Source: Roseihalotalea indica (lineage in GTDB: Bacteria; Bacteroidota; Bacteroidia; Cytophagales; Cyclobacteriaceae). From it: a DNA stretch of 57,707 bases. Positions 25,948 to 33,979 of the stretch are shown here, one piece after another (position 1 is the first letter of the stretch; each line of letters starts with the position of its first letter). Position numbers and translations under genes: made by a program. The stretch spans positions 1 to 57,707 of the forward strand of contig NZ_JAINFL010000021.1 of assembly GCF_022458895.1 (NCBI RefSeq), written 5' to 3'. Below the pieces are notes generated by a model. That model had not been told where the DNA came from. It saw only the letters and a program-made list of their open reading frames with translations, and did no database searches.

Positions 25948-28368
25948 TCAAAATGCATACTTCAGCGATACCCGGTAGTTGCGGCCGATCTCATCGGCGA
26001 AGTAACGAAGACGGTCGGTATAGTTACGGTACGAGGTATTCAGCAGGTTGCTAACTTGCAGCCCTAGGGTGAACTGATTGATCTGGCCGGTCCAGCCCAC
26101 ATTAACTAACAGGTAACCTTTTGGGGCGGGTAAAATATCAAAATCTGAATCATCTTCCAGAAACTGATTATCGCCGTTTTGTTCGGCCGTCTGTAGTGTT
26201 CGGAGCGGAATAACCCGGGGGGCCTGGAATTGCCGCAAGGTGTAATCAGCCGTAGCGTGCCAGGATGATTCGGTCACCACCCCAAACCTGGGCAACTTTT
26301 GCGAGAAGCGATACTGAATGTTTACTGGTGGCAGACCCACAAAGTATTCATCATTGGTCACATCCTTGGCCCAGAGGTAGCTTCCTTTCAGTGTAGACTC
26401 TATTCGGTCGGTATGTTGAACCGTTGTGCTGGCATCTACTCCCATCAGCAGGGCATCGTCCTGATCGTAAATGAAGAAGGGAAACGCACCGCGTACGGTC
26501 TGGGTAATGCCGGCCGGTTTGGTGTAGATGTAATTTTGAATGTAATTAGCGTAAGCCGTGATTTCCGTCTGCATCCGGTCCTGCGTTATCTCATACGTGC
26601 CAATCCACTTAAGACCTACCTCAGAAGGCACCGGGCGGTCGTGTTCGTTTAACACATCGCTGGTCAGTACCGAACCATCTTCCCGGCGGGTGTAGCGCCA
26701 AAGGCCATATTCAATGGAAGCCTGATGCCGCCCGAAACTGTATAATTCAGACACATTAGGGGGACGCCAGGCAGTACCAATGTTGGTACGAAACAGCCGC
26801 CCCTCTTTGAGGTGCTTCACTAATCCTATCGTAGCGGTTACATTCTGAAACGAAAGGTCGTTGTGGTACACGTCATTGTCCTGCTCCCGTCCCCGGGCCG
26901 ACATCAGCTGGTAATCGTAACGGATGCCCCCTTCAATCCAGTCGTTCCCAATGGGCCGACGTTCGATCAGGTAAACTCCTATCCGGTTATTATTGTAATT
27001 GGGAACAAAAGGGATGGTGTTGGTACCCGGAATATTGTTGTTATCCTGATATAATCCCTGCACTCCAATGCTGCCTTCCCACTGTTTCCACGAAGGGTGC
27101 TCCCAGGTAACATCCAGTGAATGAGAAGCGAGCACTAGATCAATGGCGGGTAGCAGGTTGTTCGTCCCCCGGCGTACATCAAATTCCTGCCGCTGATTGT
27201 TCTGAAAAGCATATTGCAACTCCAGCATCTGCCCCTTGCCAAACCACTGCCCTCTTAGTTTGACCACATCGTGTTGCACCCGCTGCCGGGGGTTATCAAT
27301 CTCGTAAGAGAAAGGTTGGGTGAGGGGAGGAGGCTCCTGCTCAATGGCATTAATCAAATCGTCCAGGTTGCCGGTCACTGCCCCGCGTAGGATGCCCAGT
27401 TCCTGATCGAAGTGGCTATAATGGGCCTGCACATCAAAATTTGTCCAGTGCAAGCGAGTGGTAAACGTGCCGCTAAGTTCCTGCTTCCCGGTATTGGTAA
27501 GCTGGTAATCCGGGGTGTGCAGGTCGCCTTGCCGGATAGCCGAGGCTTGTCCCATAAAGGCAATGTGGTGAAAACCTTTCTGCAATTGCAGGGTACCCTC
27601 ACCCGAGCGTCCGTTTGACTGCCCCACGGCTTGTATTTCGCCCTGCAGCGGAGTCAGAAACTCTAACTTGGGTGGGTTTACCAATAATACTCCGCCTAGC
27701 GCCTCGGGACCGTAGCGCACGGTCGCCGCTCCTTTCACCACTTTCAGGTCCTGGATGAGCGAGGCATCAATTTCAGGAGCATGCTCGGCGCCCCAGTTCT
27801 GAAATTCGTGCCGCACCCCATTATTCACAATTAGTACCCGGTTGCTGTGCAAACCATGAATGATCGGCTTCACAATATTCTGCCCGGTTTTCAGCATAGA
27901 GACGCCCGTTAGGTTGGCTGCCATCTGACCGAAAGATTCCGACTGATGCTCGGCCAGTTCCTGAGCCGATAAGCTATTAACCGAACCGGAGTACAGGTCA
28001 CCAGTCAGAGCCTCATCTTCCACAATCACACTTTTAAGCGTGACGCTGTCGGGAGCCAGTAAAATTTGCGGATGGGCATGGTAGGGGTCATGGTGGTGGA
28101 TGAAGGTTTTATAACCGACAAAGGATACGACTAGATCAAATTCTTCGGAGCAGAGCTGGGTCATCTGGAAGTAGCCTTGCTCATTGGTCACCGTGCCCCG
28201 GGTAGTGCCTTGCACCTGTACGGAGGCAAACGGTAGCGGTTCTTTGCTGGAAATATCCAGCACTTGGCCACCCACCTGAAACTGGCAGGAATCGGAAGCA
28301 GGATGTTGGGCAAGTACGAGAGCGGGAAATATTAGGGTGAGCCAAAAGGTGAAAAAATAATGCTTCAT
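25948..28368 (-). CDS. TonB-dependent receptor, probable zinc (ZnuD-like)
   Basis: 806 residues from the ATG at 28368, which overlaps the stop of the fur-family gene as ATGA; a TTG three codons earlier is less likely. A signal peptide ends LVLAQ. Next come a carboxypeptidase-regulatory domain (VGGQVLDISSKEPLPFASVQ) with the His-rich TFIHHHDPYHAHP, a plug with IIHGLHSNRVLIVNNGVRHE and NWGAEHAPEID, and a barrel ending YRVSLKYAF. The plug loop with EHAPEID resembles the ZnuD loop with SPDHA. Translational coupling to a Fur/Zur-type repressor with its own operator supports uptake of a metal, best guess zinc. Confidence 0.85.
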   Translation of the reverse strand: MKHYFFTFWLTLIFPALVLAQHPASDSCQFQVGGQVLDISSKEPLPFASVQVQGTTRGTVTNEQGYFQMTQLCSEEFDLVVSFVGYKTFIHHHDPYHAHPQILLAPDSVTLKSVIVEDEALTGDLYSGSVNSLSAQELAEHQSESFGQMAANLTGVSMLKTGQNIVKPIIHGLHSNRVLIVNNGVRHEFQNWGAEHAPEIDASLIQDLKVVKGAATVRYGPEALGGVLLVNPPKLEFLTPLQGEIQAVGQSNGRSGEGTLQLQKGFHHIAFMGQASAIRQGDLHTPDYQLTNTGKQELSGTFTTRLHWTNFDVQAHYSHFDQELGILRGAVTGNLDDLINAIEQEPPPLTQPFSYEIDNPRQRVQHDVVKLRGQWFGKGQMLELQYAFQNNQRQEFDVRRGTNNLLPAIDLVLASHSLDVTWEHPSWKQWEGSIGVQGLYQDNNNIPGTNTIPFVPNYNNNRIGVYLIERRPIGNDWIEGGIRYDYQLMSARGREQDNDVYHNDLSFQNVTATIGLVKHLKEGRLFRTNIGTAWRPPNVSELYSFGRHQASIEYGLWRYTRREDGSVLTSDVLNEHDRPVPSEVGLKWIGTYEITQDRMQTEITAYANYIQNYIYTKPAGITQTVRGAFPFFIYDQDDALLMGVDASTTVQHTDRIESTLKGSYLWAKDVTNDEYFVGLPPVNIQYRFSQKLPRFGVVTESSWHATADYTLRQFQAPRVIPLRTLQTAEQNGDNQFLEDDSDFDILPAPKGYLLVNVGWTGQINQFTLGLQVSNLLNTSYRNYTDRLRYFADEIGRNYRVSLKYAF

Positions 28369-28814
28369 TCCTGGCAAGATTGGCAGTGGCCTTTTACAAG
28401 TAAGTCAACTTCTTCTATCCGGTAGCCCTGGGGCAATACTACTTCGGGTACCATGTGGTCGGGCAGGCATTCGGTACGCCCACAGGCTGTACAGGTAAAA
28501 TGAATATGATCTTGATAATAGGGCTCACAGCAAGCATCAGGAGCAGAAGCGCTTAGCTGCTGCCGTACCGGCTCAGAGAGGCCGAAATAGGCTAGTCCGC
28601 CATCATGCGGGATCAGGTGCAGAATCCCTTTCTCAATAAAGGTGTGCAGCGTACGGTACAGGGTAACCCGGTCGTACTGCGGAAGTTGGTTTTCCAGATC
28701 TTTGGCTGACAAAGCGTAGCTGGATTGCAGGAAAAAACGAATCACATCGCACCGCCCCTGGGTGATGCGAAGTTGATGCTCTTGCAGAATCTCTTTCAGG
28801 GAAGAATCTTTCAT
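28365..28814 (-). CDS. Fur-family metalloregulator, probable Zur
   Basis: 149 residues from the ATG at 28814; earlier starts would run through the operator. The winged helix reads ILQEHQLRITQGRCDVIRFF and YALSAKDLENQL, with the recognition helix YDRVTLYRTLHTFIEKGIL. The dimer domain has HIHFTCTACGRTECL and a C-terminal CQSCQE, the two CxxC pairs of the structural zinc site. Cys pairs with several His fit Fur, Zur or PerR; the neighbours point to Zur. It overlaps the receptor gene by four bases and carries a perfect operator just upstream, so it likely controls itself. Confidence 0.88.
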   Translation of the reverse strand: MKDSSLKEILQEHQLRITQGRCDVIRFFLQSSYALSAKDLENQLPQYDRVTLYRTLHTFIEKGILHLIPHDGGLAYFGLSEPVRQQLSASAPDACCEPYYQDHIHFTCTACGRTECLPDHMVPEVVLPQGYRIEEVDLLVKGHCQSCQE

Positions 28815-28833
28815 ATCTACAAAAGTAAAAACT

Positions 28834-28850
28834 ATGCAAATAAGTTGCAT
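28834..28850 (-). promoter_or_regulatory. Autoregulatory operator of the Fur-family gene
   Basis: ATGCAAATAAGTTGCAT is a perfect 6-5-6 inverted repeat, identical in both half-sites to the distal merC operator. It lies 20 bases before the ATG. On the minus strand a -7-like TACTTTTG is readable at 28820-28827, so the operator would cover the space up to the -33 element. Confidence 0.65.
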
Positions 28851-28931
28851 TATTATTCCAAGAGTATTTCATTAAGCTGAAGCGCTGTTTCAATGCAGAA
28901 TAATAGGTACTGCTGGATAAGAAAGGAAGGC

Positions 28932-29318
28932 TTATTTAATCACGGCTGTAGGCTTTTTGTGCTCGTCGATGGCTACTAGTGTAAACTGCCCACTGATGGC
29001 TTTTTCTCGTTCCTCGGAGTACATCTGCTCTACATAAATATCCACCCGTACTTTGATGCTGGTTCTACCAACGTGTGTGATGTTTCCTACCAGCTCGATG
29101 ATGGTACCAGTGGGGATGGGTTTGGTAAAATCTATTTTATCGCTACTAACAGTAACCATGCGTTGCCGGCTAAAACGAGTAGCGGTAATAAACGCTATCT
29201 CGTCCATCATGCTCAGTGCCGTGCCCCCAAACAGGGTATCATAATGATTGGTGGTGTTAGGAAAGACAGTCTTAAATACATGGGTTTCGGCTCGCTTGAT
29301 CTTCTCTTCAGTGGTCAT
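28932..29318 (-). CDS. Acyl-CoA thioesterase, hotdog fold
   Basis: 128 residues. The family motifs are TVFPNTTNHYDTLFGGTALS with the catalytic Asn/His and Asp region, MDEIAFITATRFSRQRMVTV, DKIDFTKPIPTGTIIELVG and a C-terminal FTLVAIDEHKKP. This fits the YciA/acyl-CoA hydrolase group, which cleaves acyl-CoA esters in the cytoplasm. No signal peptide. The length is slightly short of YciA but normal for Bacteroidota homologues. It is alone between the metal locus and the CWC protein. Confidence 0.88.
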   Translation of the reverse strand: MTTEEKIKRAETHVFKTVFPNTTNHYDTLFGGTALSMMDEIAFITATRFSRQRMVTVSSDKIDFTKPIPTGTIIELVGNITHVGRTSIKVRVDIYVEQMYSEEREKAISGQFTLVAIDEHKKPTAVIK

Positions 29319-29416
29319 GGTTTTATGTTAATTGCTGATGGCTAAATTGTTGGATTGTTGAGGGAGTGAATGAATACACAAAACATAGATCATTAATAAT
29401 TTATTTATTCCTTCCT

Positions 29417-29620
29417 TCACTCCTTCATACCTTCTTTAAACTCTTGCTGTAGTGCTTTCAGGCAACGGGCACAGAGGCACTCATCAAATTGTTGGCTGAT
29501 GTAGGTTCGCTCGGCTTCGGTTAGGGTAACCGCCGTACACTGGCATAGGGTGATTGAGCCTACTTTGCATTCAAAGATTTCGCCGCAACGATGACATGTT
29601 TTTTCTTCGTGCTTTGCCAT
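29417..29620 (-). CDS. Cysteine-rich CWC family protein
   Basis: 67 residues, eight of them Cys. The pattern is CHRCGEIFECKVGSITLCQC followed by CLCARCLKALQ, the CWC layout of paired Cys motifs that presumably bind zinc. No signal peptide. Genes of this family are short and often stand beside methionine or sulfur genes, but no function is established. It lies 61 bases after metE in the same orientation and may be read through from it. Confidence 0.85.
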   Translation of the reverse strand: MAKHEEKTCHRCGEIFECKVGSITLCQCTAVTLTEAERTYISQQFDECLCARCLKALQQEFKEGMKE

Positions 29621-29680
29621 GGTGCAAGATGAGCAAACCCAGCCAGCGGTACAACGCCAGCCGGGATTTTTTGATTGATA

Positions 29681-32077
29681 TCAGGCAGTCGGTTCACTGA
29701 CTGACTCGCGCATTTGCTGGGCCGCGGCTACCATTTCTTTCAGTGCCAGTCGGGTTTCTTCCCATCCTCTGGTTTTCAGACCACAGTCGGGGTTTACCCA
29801 TAGCTGATCAGTCGGAATGACCATTCGGGCTTTCTCCAGCAAATCAGCCATTTCTGCCCAAGAGGGTACGCGGGGTGAGTGAATATCATACACTCCCGGC
29901 CCAATCTCGTTAGGATACGCAAAGTCGGCGAAGGCATCCAGCAGTTCCATCTGCGAACGGGAACACTCAATGGTGATCACATCAGCATCCAGTTGGGCAA
30001 TGCTCTCAATGATGTCGTTAAACTCCGAGTAGCACATGTGGGTATGAATCTGCGTTTCGTCTTTTACCCCGCTGGTAGCAATGCGGAAGGCTTTCACCGC
30101 CCAGTTCAGGTAATGAGCCCAGTCCGATTGGCGCAGGGGCAGACCTTCGCGAATGGCGGGTTCATCTACCTGAATGACGCGGATACCGGCTTTTTCCAGG
30201 TCGAGTACTTCATCGCGGATCGCTAAGGCAATCTGCGTACAGGTTTCAGAACGAGGCTGATCGTTCCGCACAAACGACCATTGCAAAATAGTTACCGGGC
30301 CAGTCAGCATGCCTTTCATGAGCTTTTCGGTCAGCGATTGAGCGTAGGAGGACCACTCGACCGTCATGGGTTGGGGGCGGGAAACGTCGCCGTAGATGAT
30401 GGGTGGCTTCACGCAGCGGGAGCCGTAGCTTTGCACCCAGCCAAATTTGGTAAAGGCAAAGCCGTCTAGCTTCTCGCCAAAGTATTCCACCATGTCGTTT
30501 CGCTCAAATTCACCGTGTACCAGTACGTCCAGGTCAATTTCTTCCTGCCAGCGGATGGCTTTTTCGGTTTCCTGACGGAGTAGTTGCTGATATTCTTCCG
30601 CACTGAGGTTCCCCTTCTTGAACTGAGCCCGCCACTGCCGCACTTCCCGCGTTTGAGGGAACGAACCAATCGTGGTAGTCGGGAACCAGGGCAGGTTGAG
30701 GGCCTGGTGTTGTAACGGCTTACGCTGGGCAAAAGGGGCATTCCGCCGGGCATCTGCATCGGTAAGCCCTTGCATCCGGTTCTTCACGGCCGGTTGATGA
30801 ATAAGCGCCGACGTCTTACGGTTCTGGATGGCAGCCTGGTTTAGCTGGTAAGCCGGATGGGCGGCGGGATCATCCTCTTCGGCCAGTACTTTCAGCGTGA
30901 CTACTTCGTCTAGTTTCTGTTTGGCAAAGGCCATCCACCGCTTGATATCGGCGCTAAGCGTCTGCTCATCGGTTTCCAGGTCCAGGTCGCAGGGGGAGTG
31001 CAGCAATGAGCAGGAAGGAGCGATCATGATCCGGTCTTCACCTATGACTTCCATGGCCTTTTGAATAAATGAGAGAGAGTTTGCATAATCGTTTTTCCAG
31101 ATATTCCGGCCATCTACCACGCCCAGTGAGAGTGACGTCTGCTCAGATAGCTTTCCCGACTCCAGCATATCATTCAACTGCAACTGACAACGAACCAGGT
31201 CCAGGTGCAACGTATCTACCGGTAAGGATAGAGCCGTTTCCAGATTATCTCCGTAGCAGTCAAAATAGTTGGCTAGAATGATGTTGAGTTGAGGGAATCG
31301 CTGATGAAACTCCTGATAGGCGAATTTTAACGCGTTCCGCTCCCGATCACTCAGGTCCAGTGCCAGGTAAGGCTCATCCAATTGCACGTATTCGGCACCC
31401 AGATCGGTGAGCTTCTGCAATATCTCATGGTATACGGGCAGTAGTTTTTCCAGCAACTCAATACGGTGGAATCCGGTTTCTTTTTCTTTACCCAGCAGCA
31501 GGTACGAAACCGGCCCGATGATGACTGGCTTGGTGAGGATACCCTGGGCCTTGGCTTCCTGAAATTCATCAAAAATCTTGGTAGAAGTCAGGGAAAAGCT
31601 CTGGTCTTTCTTGAATTCGGGAACGATGTAGTGATAGTTGGTATCAAACCACTTGGTCATCTCCATCGCCGTAACATCCAGGTTATCTTTTTGATAGCCC
31701 CGGGCCATGGCAAAATAGCGGTCAAGATCGGATAAGGAAGCATCGGCAAACAGTGGTTGATACCGGTCGGGAATAGCCCCTACGGTCAGAGTCATATCCA
31801 GCACCTGATCGTAGTACGAAAAGTCATTGGAGGGAATCAGGTCGAGTCCGGCAGCTTGCTGGAGTTGCCAGTGCTGGAGGCGAAGCTGTTTTCCGGTGCC
31901 AAGAAGTTCCTCGAGAGTTTGTGTGCCTGCCCAGCGGGCCGCGTCCACGCCGTTCCCGGCCGGGATGGATGCCGTCCAGAAGCGTTCATTGGCTCGTTTG
32001 AGTTCGCGGGAGCTACCGATTCTTGGGTAGCCCAGATTGTGGGTTTTCATGCGTAAAGCTTTTAAGAAATAAAACAT
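29681..32077 (-). CDS. metE: Cobalamin-independent methionine synthase
   Basis: The enzyme moves a methyl group from 5-methyltetrahydropteroyl-triglutamate to homocysteine, giving methionine without B12. Both halves are present: N-terminal MKTHNLGYPRIGSSRELKRA and catalytic TTIGSFPQTREVRQWRAQFK, with zinc ligands in HTHMCYSEFNDI and NPDCGLKTRGW. Length about 790 is usual. Two starts are possible. The ATG at 32077 has an AAGGAG ten bases upstream and adds nine residues; the ATG at 32050 gives the standard N terminus. A cobalamin riboswitch precedes the gene, so it is shut off when B12 is present. This implies a MetH elsewhere. Confidence 0.95.
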   Translation of the reverse strand: MFYFLKALRMKTHNLGYPRIGSSRELKRANERFWTASIPAGNGVDAARWAGTQTLEELLGTGKQLRLQHWQLQQAAGLDLIPSNDFSYYDQVLDMTLTVGAIPDRYQPLFADASLSDLDRYFAMARGYQKDNLDVTAMEMTKWFDTNYHYIVPEFKKDQSFSLTSTKIFDEFQEAKAQGILTKPVIIGPVSYLLLGKEKETGFHRIELLEKLLPVYHEILQKLTDLGAEYVQLDEPYLALDLSDRERNALKFAYQEFHQRFPQLNIILANYFDCYGDNLETALSLPVDTLHLDLVRCQLQLNDMLESGKLSEQTSLSLGVVDGRNIWKNDYANSLSFIQKAMEVIGEDRIMIAPSCSLLHSPCDLDLETDEQTLSADIKRWMAFAKQKLDEVVTLKVLAEEDDPAAHPAYQLNQAAIQNRKTSALIHQPAVKNRMQGLTDADARRNAPFAQRKPLQHQALNLPWFPTTTIGSFPQTREVRQWRAQFKKGNLSAEEYQQLLRQETEKAIRWQEEIDLDVLVHGEFERNDMVEYFGEKLDGFAFTKFGWVQSYGSRCVKPPIIYGDVSRPQPMTVEWSSYAQSLTEKLMKGMLTGPVTILQWSFVRNDQPRSETCTQIALAIRDEVLDLEKAGIRVIQVDEPAIREGLPLRQSDWAHYLNWAVKAFRIATSGVKDETQIHTHMCYSEFNDIIESIAQLDADVITIECSRSQMELLDAFADFAYPNEIGPGVYDIHSPRVPSWAEMADLLEKARMVIPTDQLWVNPDCGLKTRGWEETRLALKEMVAAAQQMRESVSEPTA

Positions 32078-32089
32078 TCGTTAAAAGCT
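32057..32089 (-). promoter_or_regulatory. Inverted repeat around the first metE start codon
   Basis: AGCTTTTAA (32057-32065) and TTAAAAGCT (32081-32089) form a perfect 9-bp stem with a 15-base loop. In the mRNA the loop holds the ATG at 32077, and the stem overlaps the last bases of the AAGGAG ribosome site. It could hide the upstream start and may belong to the riboswitch output. No T run follows. Confidence 0.45.
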
Positions 32090-32246
32090 CCTTAGCTCAA
32101 CTTCACAATGCCTTAAGAAGTCAGTAGGGAGAGGACGGATCAGGGTTAGGGAAAAGGGCATACCAATTCCCTGGGTAACGGTGCAAAGTCCTATCCGACG
32201 ATACTTCAAAGCGCGAAAGCATTGTCAAATCCCGCTCGGAGGCAGG

Positions 32247-32453
32247 ACGGTACAGGCAGGTCTCCTGGCTCTCCCGGTGCTGGCTCGCCTTCTCATTGGC
32301 CCGAAGGCCGACAATGGCGTTAATGAACCAGCACGTACTATCTGCTATTGGCCCTGTGGCCGGAAGCAGATCGGGATGACAGTTGCGCGTCAGCTCGGGA
32401 TTTCCACCCGATTCCCTATTAGCCCCTTCTTTCGTCGGGGACCTTTACCGTTT
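32247..32453 (-). ncRNA. Cobalamin riboswitch upstream of metE
   Basis: On the minus strand the RNA has the known order of conserved parts: GGTCCCCGACGAAAG at the 5' end, GGGAATCGGGTGGAAATCCC, then GAGCTGACGCGCAACTGT, a variable arm, GCGAGCCAGCACC, and the B12 box AGCCAGGAGACCTGCC at 32255-32270. About 170 bases then lead to metE. A stem formed by CAGGGAA and TTCCCT in that stretch may be the switching hairpin. Adenosylcobalamin binding would lower metE expression. Confidence 0.93.
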
Positions 32454-33139
32454 TGATCAAGAAATTAAGTAAAGAACTTAAAGCGGTAAAGGTAGAAGTT
32501 CTTATTGAATTATTGTAGAGAAGTGCTTCTTTAAAAGTTATTAGAGCTACTATTCGTATGTTGACGATCAAGGTAAGAAGCTCCGGGCAGTGAGTGAGCT
32601 GGGTTTTTATCTAGTGCCACCGTTACCTGCTTATCAGGAAGAAGCGACGCAGTTTTAAATATGCAGAAACAGGGTGCTTATCTTTTGTGTTGATCATGTT
32701 TGTTGATTCAATAAATTATATTGGTTTATTGTGATGTAGCCATTCAATATTTTACATTTGCTATGTTTAATAATTAGAGGTAGTATTATTGACTGATAAA
32801 CTCTTACATAAGCTAATGCAATACCAACCAGAGATAACAATACTTTTCACTAGTTAAAATTGAAGCAGTGAAATATACTTTGACGACTCATTTGTATATT
32901 TGCAGTCTCTGAAACTGAACTTGAGTACACCGGTGTTTTGTCTGCTTCTTATAACAGTCTGAATCTTCGGATTCTGACTACTGAAGAGTAACTTCTCTCT
33001 GATAGTTTAAAGGTCTTACTAGACGATGAAGAGCGGCGGGTACCGCGAAGGTGATATCAAGATGTCTTAATTAATACCAGCAAAGCACGTCTTGCTGGAA
33101 AGCTTACACAATCTGATGATAACAGTCTTACCAATACGT
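32454..33139. other. Gene-free stretch with possible promoter and structured leader
   Basis: No gene in nearly 690 bases. TTTCACT (32845) and AGTGAAA (32867) form an inverted repeat. A -7-like TATATTTG lies at 32895-32902, without a good -33. After it come a hairpin with a TTCG loop (32954-32977, 10-bp stem, one mismatch), GCGG-GTA-CCGC near 33035, and CCAGCA paired with TGCTGG near 33070-33098. This could be a long structured leader of the heme-receptor unit or a small RNA. No known class was recognised. Confidence 0.35.
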
Positions 33140-33688
33140 ATGGTGAAAAGTCTGTTTTCAAGAGAACTTCTTGGAGCCTTCCTGCTATGGTGTTTAGCTT
33201 TTCCCCTTCTGGGAACATATTTCTCCCTGCAATACCACAAGTTCCAGGTCAAACATACGATTAAAGAACAGGTCATTGCCCAGGCCGATAATAACGAACT
33301 GGTATTATTAAAATTTACGTCTGCCGAATCCCAAACCGACCTTCGCTGGGAGCACTCCCGAGAATTTGAATACCAGGGGCAAATGTATGATGTGGTAAGA
33401 ACATCAACGCAGAACGATACCATCTACTACTGGTGCTGGTGGGATCAGGAAGAAACCAGGCTTAACCAGCAGTTGAATGCCTTGCTGGCGGATGTCTTGG
33501 AACAGGATGAGGAGAAGAAAAAACAGCATAAGCACCTGATCTCTTTCTATCACTCCTTATTTTGCTCGGAAATATCACAGTGGCAAGCCTGTGTATTTAT
33601 GGCAAAAAAGCTCCCCATGAGCTTCTATTCACTTTCGTATTCACCCCCCTTTAACATCCCGCCGTTACCGCCCCCCCGGGTCAGTTAA
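33140..33688 (+). CDS. Single-span membrane protein before heme-type receptor
   Basis: 182 residues from the ATG at 33140; an ATG at 33116 is also possible. One N-terminal membrane span (ELLGAFLLWCLAFPLLGTYF) is followed by a soluble part: KHTIKEQVIAQADNNELVLL, EFEYQGQMYDVVRTSTQNDT and a C-terminal proline-rich tail (PPFNIPPLPPPRVS). I recall similar unnamed proteins next to TonB receptor genes in Bacteroidota. It may help export or assemble the receptor. It lies 290 bases before the receptor on the same strand. Function unknown. Confidence 0.65.
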   Translation: MVKSLFSRELLGAFLLWCLAFPLLGTYFSLQYHKFQVKHTIKEQVIAQADNNELVLLKFTSAESQTDLRWEHSREFEYQGQMYDVVRTSTQNDTIYYWCWWDQEETRLNQQLNALLADVLEQDEEKKKQHKHLISFYHSLFCSEISQWQACVFMAKKLPMSFYSLSYSPPFNIPPLPPPRVS

Positions 33689-33979
33689 GCAAACAGTACT
33701 TTTTTAATAGCCATGATCAACATGGCTGAGCAGGTTTAGTATGCCTGTTCAAAAAGAGCACGATCAAATTTTGTTTTGTATTGGTAGCTGCTTGGCGGCC
33801 TGACAAAATTCAGAGCTTAACACCTGCATTGAGATCAATTGTAACGGCAGCGCTATGGCAGTAGTCGAAAAAATTGGTAAAGTGCGGCAGTTCAGAAATT
33901 TGCCGGGTAACGCAGATACTATGCAAGATAAAACATACCTGTGCTCGATACCCTCATTTGCTTAACCAAGAAAATCACA

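Noticed and set aside
29340..29440. Short tandem repeat of CTTCCTTCACTCCTTCA type
   Set aside because: Part of it is the coding end of the CWC gene and the copies are too irregular to count as a repeat array.
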